Source of the DNA: Mesodorylaimus sp. YZB2_4
Taxonomy: Eukaryota > Nematoda > Enoplea > Dorylaimida > Dorylaimidae
DNA length: 64,000 nucleotides
Reading direction: 5' to 3'
NCBI GenBank assembly: GCA_030248295.1
Contig: JASANH010000599.1
Coordinates: 1 to 64,000 of the forward strand
Below the pieces are notes generated by a model. It did no database searches. It was not told the origin of the DNA and saw only the letters and a list, made by a program, of their open reading frames with translations. Positions 63,931-64,000 of the stretch are shown here, in pieces. The first letter of the stretch is position 1. Each line of letters starts with the position of its first letter. The position numbers and the translations under genes are program-made.

Positions 63931-64000
63931 ACACATGAACAATCGATTCCCACAGTTTTACGGGACGATATGAACCACTCTATCTTTGGTTTATTTGCTA

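Noticed and set aside
1-64000. CRISPR arrays, bacterial operons or ribosome binding sites
   Set aside because: Introns, eukaryotic transposon superfamilies and absence of regularly spaced short repeats exclude a prokaryotic reading.

Overview
The window looks like repeat-dominated, non-coding DNA from an invertebrate animal genome. The genes are split by short introns (about 50-190 bp) with TTTTCAG-like acceptors, and codon-bearing stretches are separated by AT-rich spacer. Every confidently recognised protein family but a few belongs to eukaryotic transposons: PIF/Harbinger, Kolobok, ISL2EU-type, hAT, pogo/Tigger-like, non-LTR retrotransposons and a gag-like fragment. I cannot name the species; no rRNA or full tRNA gene is visible.

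Layout. 1-11.1 kb: a RecQ-type helicase C-terminal fragment (minus), a PHD-like half finger, a minisatellite, a decayed RGG-rich exon, a ubiquitin-specific-protease-like fragment, a second RecQ fragment in opposite orientation, then the 3' half of a hAT transposase gene. 12.7-29.8 kb: a Russian-doll nest. A hAT-related sequence is split at 13.217 kb by a 16.0-kb insertion that ends at 29.213 kb and carries 54-bp terminal inverted repeats; the uninterrupted counterpart lies at 61.46-62.53 kb. The 16-kb insertion is a PIF/Harbinger element (transposase at the left, convergent MADF-domain gene). The MADF gene is itself split by a 6.2-kb Kolobok element (15875-22095, TTAA target duplication), whose second gene is split by a 1.76-kb TTAA-flanked element (16294-18048). 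A LINE 3' end and other repeats fill the right part. 29.7-45.5 kb: a hAT 5' gene fragment, a class C receptor-like exon, a 2.36-kb element with 0.59-kb inverted arms and TTAA ends, a LINE reverse transcriptase, a hAT-type non-autonomous element, a tandemly duplicated block, a frameshifted gag-like gene and a Tigger-like tail.

46.9-51.1 kb is the stretch most like host genes: a small membrane protein with signal peptide, a bHLH gene, and two HMG-box-like exons. 51.6-60.5 kb: a NAIF1/zeste-like fragment, an ISL2EU-type element (YqaJ nuclease gene convergent with a THAP/HTH/DDE transposase), and a second Kolobok copy (55993-60470) inserted beside it. The rest holds the uninterrupted hAT-like copy with a tRNA-like segment and the start of a LINE.

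How genes work together: in Kolobok, a THAP-containing DDE transposase is paired with a convergent, spliced gene encoding a domain that I recognise as the cytoplasmic 'ballast' (C-terminal) domain of the P2X7 receptor. In ISL2EU a DDE transposase is paired with a YqaJ exonuclease. In Harbinger, a DDE transposase is paired with a MADF DNA-binding partner. A ~105-bp piece is shared between the Kolobok partner gene and the ISL2EU transposase. Most copies carry stops or frameshifts, but the two Kolobok transposase ORFs are nearly identical, implying recent spread.
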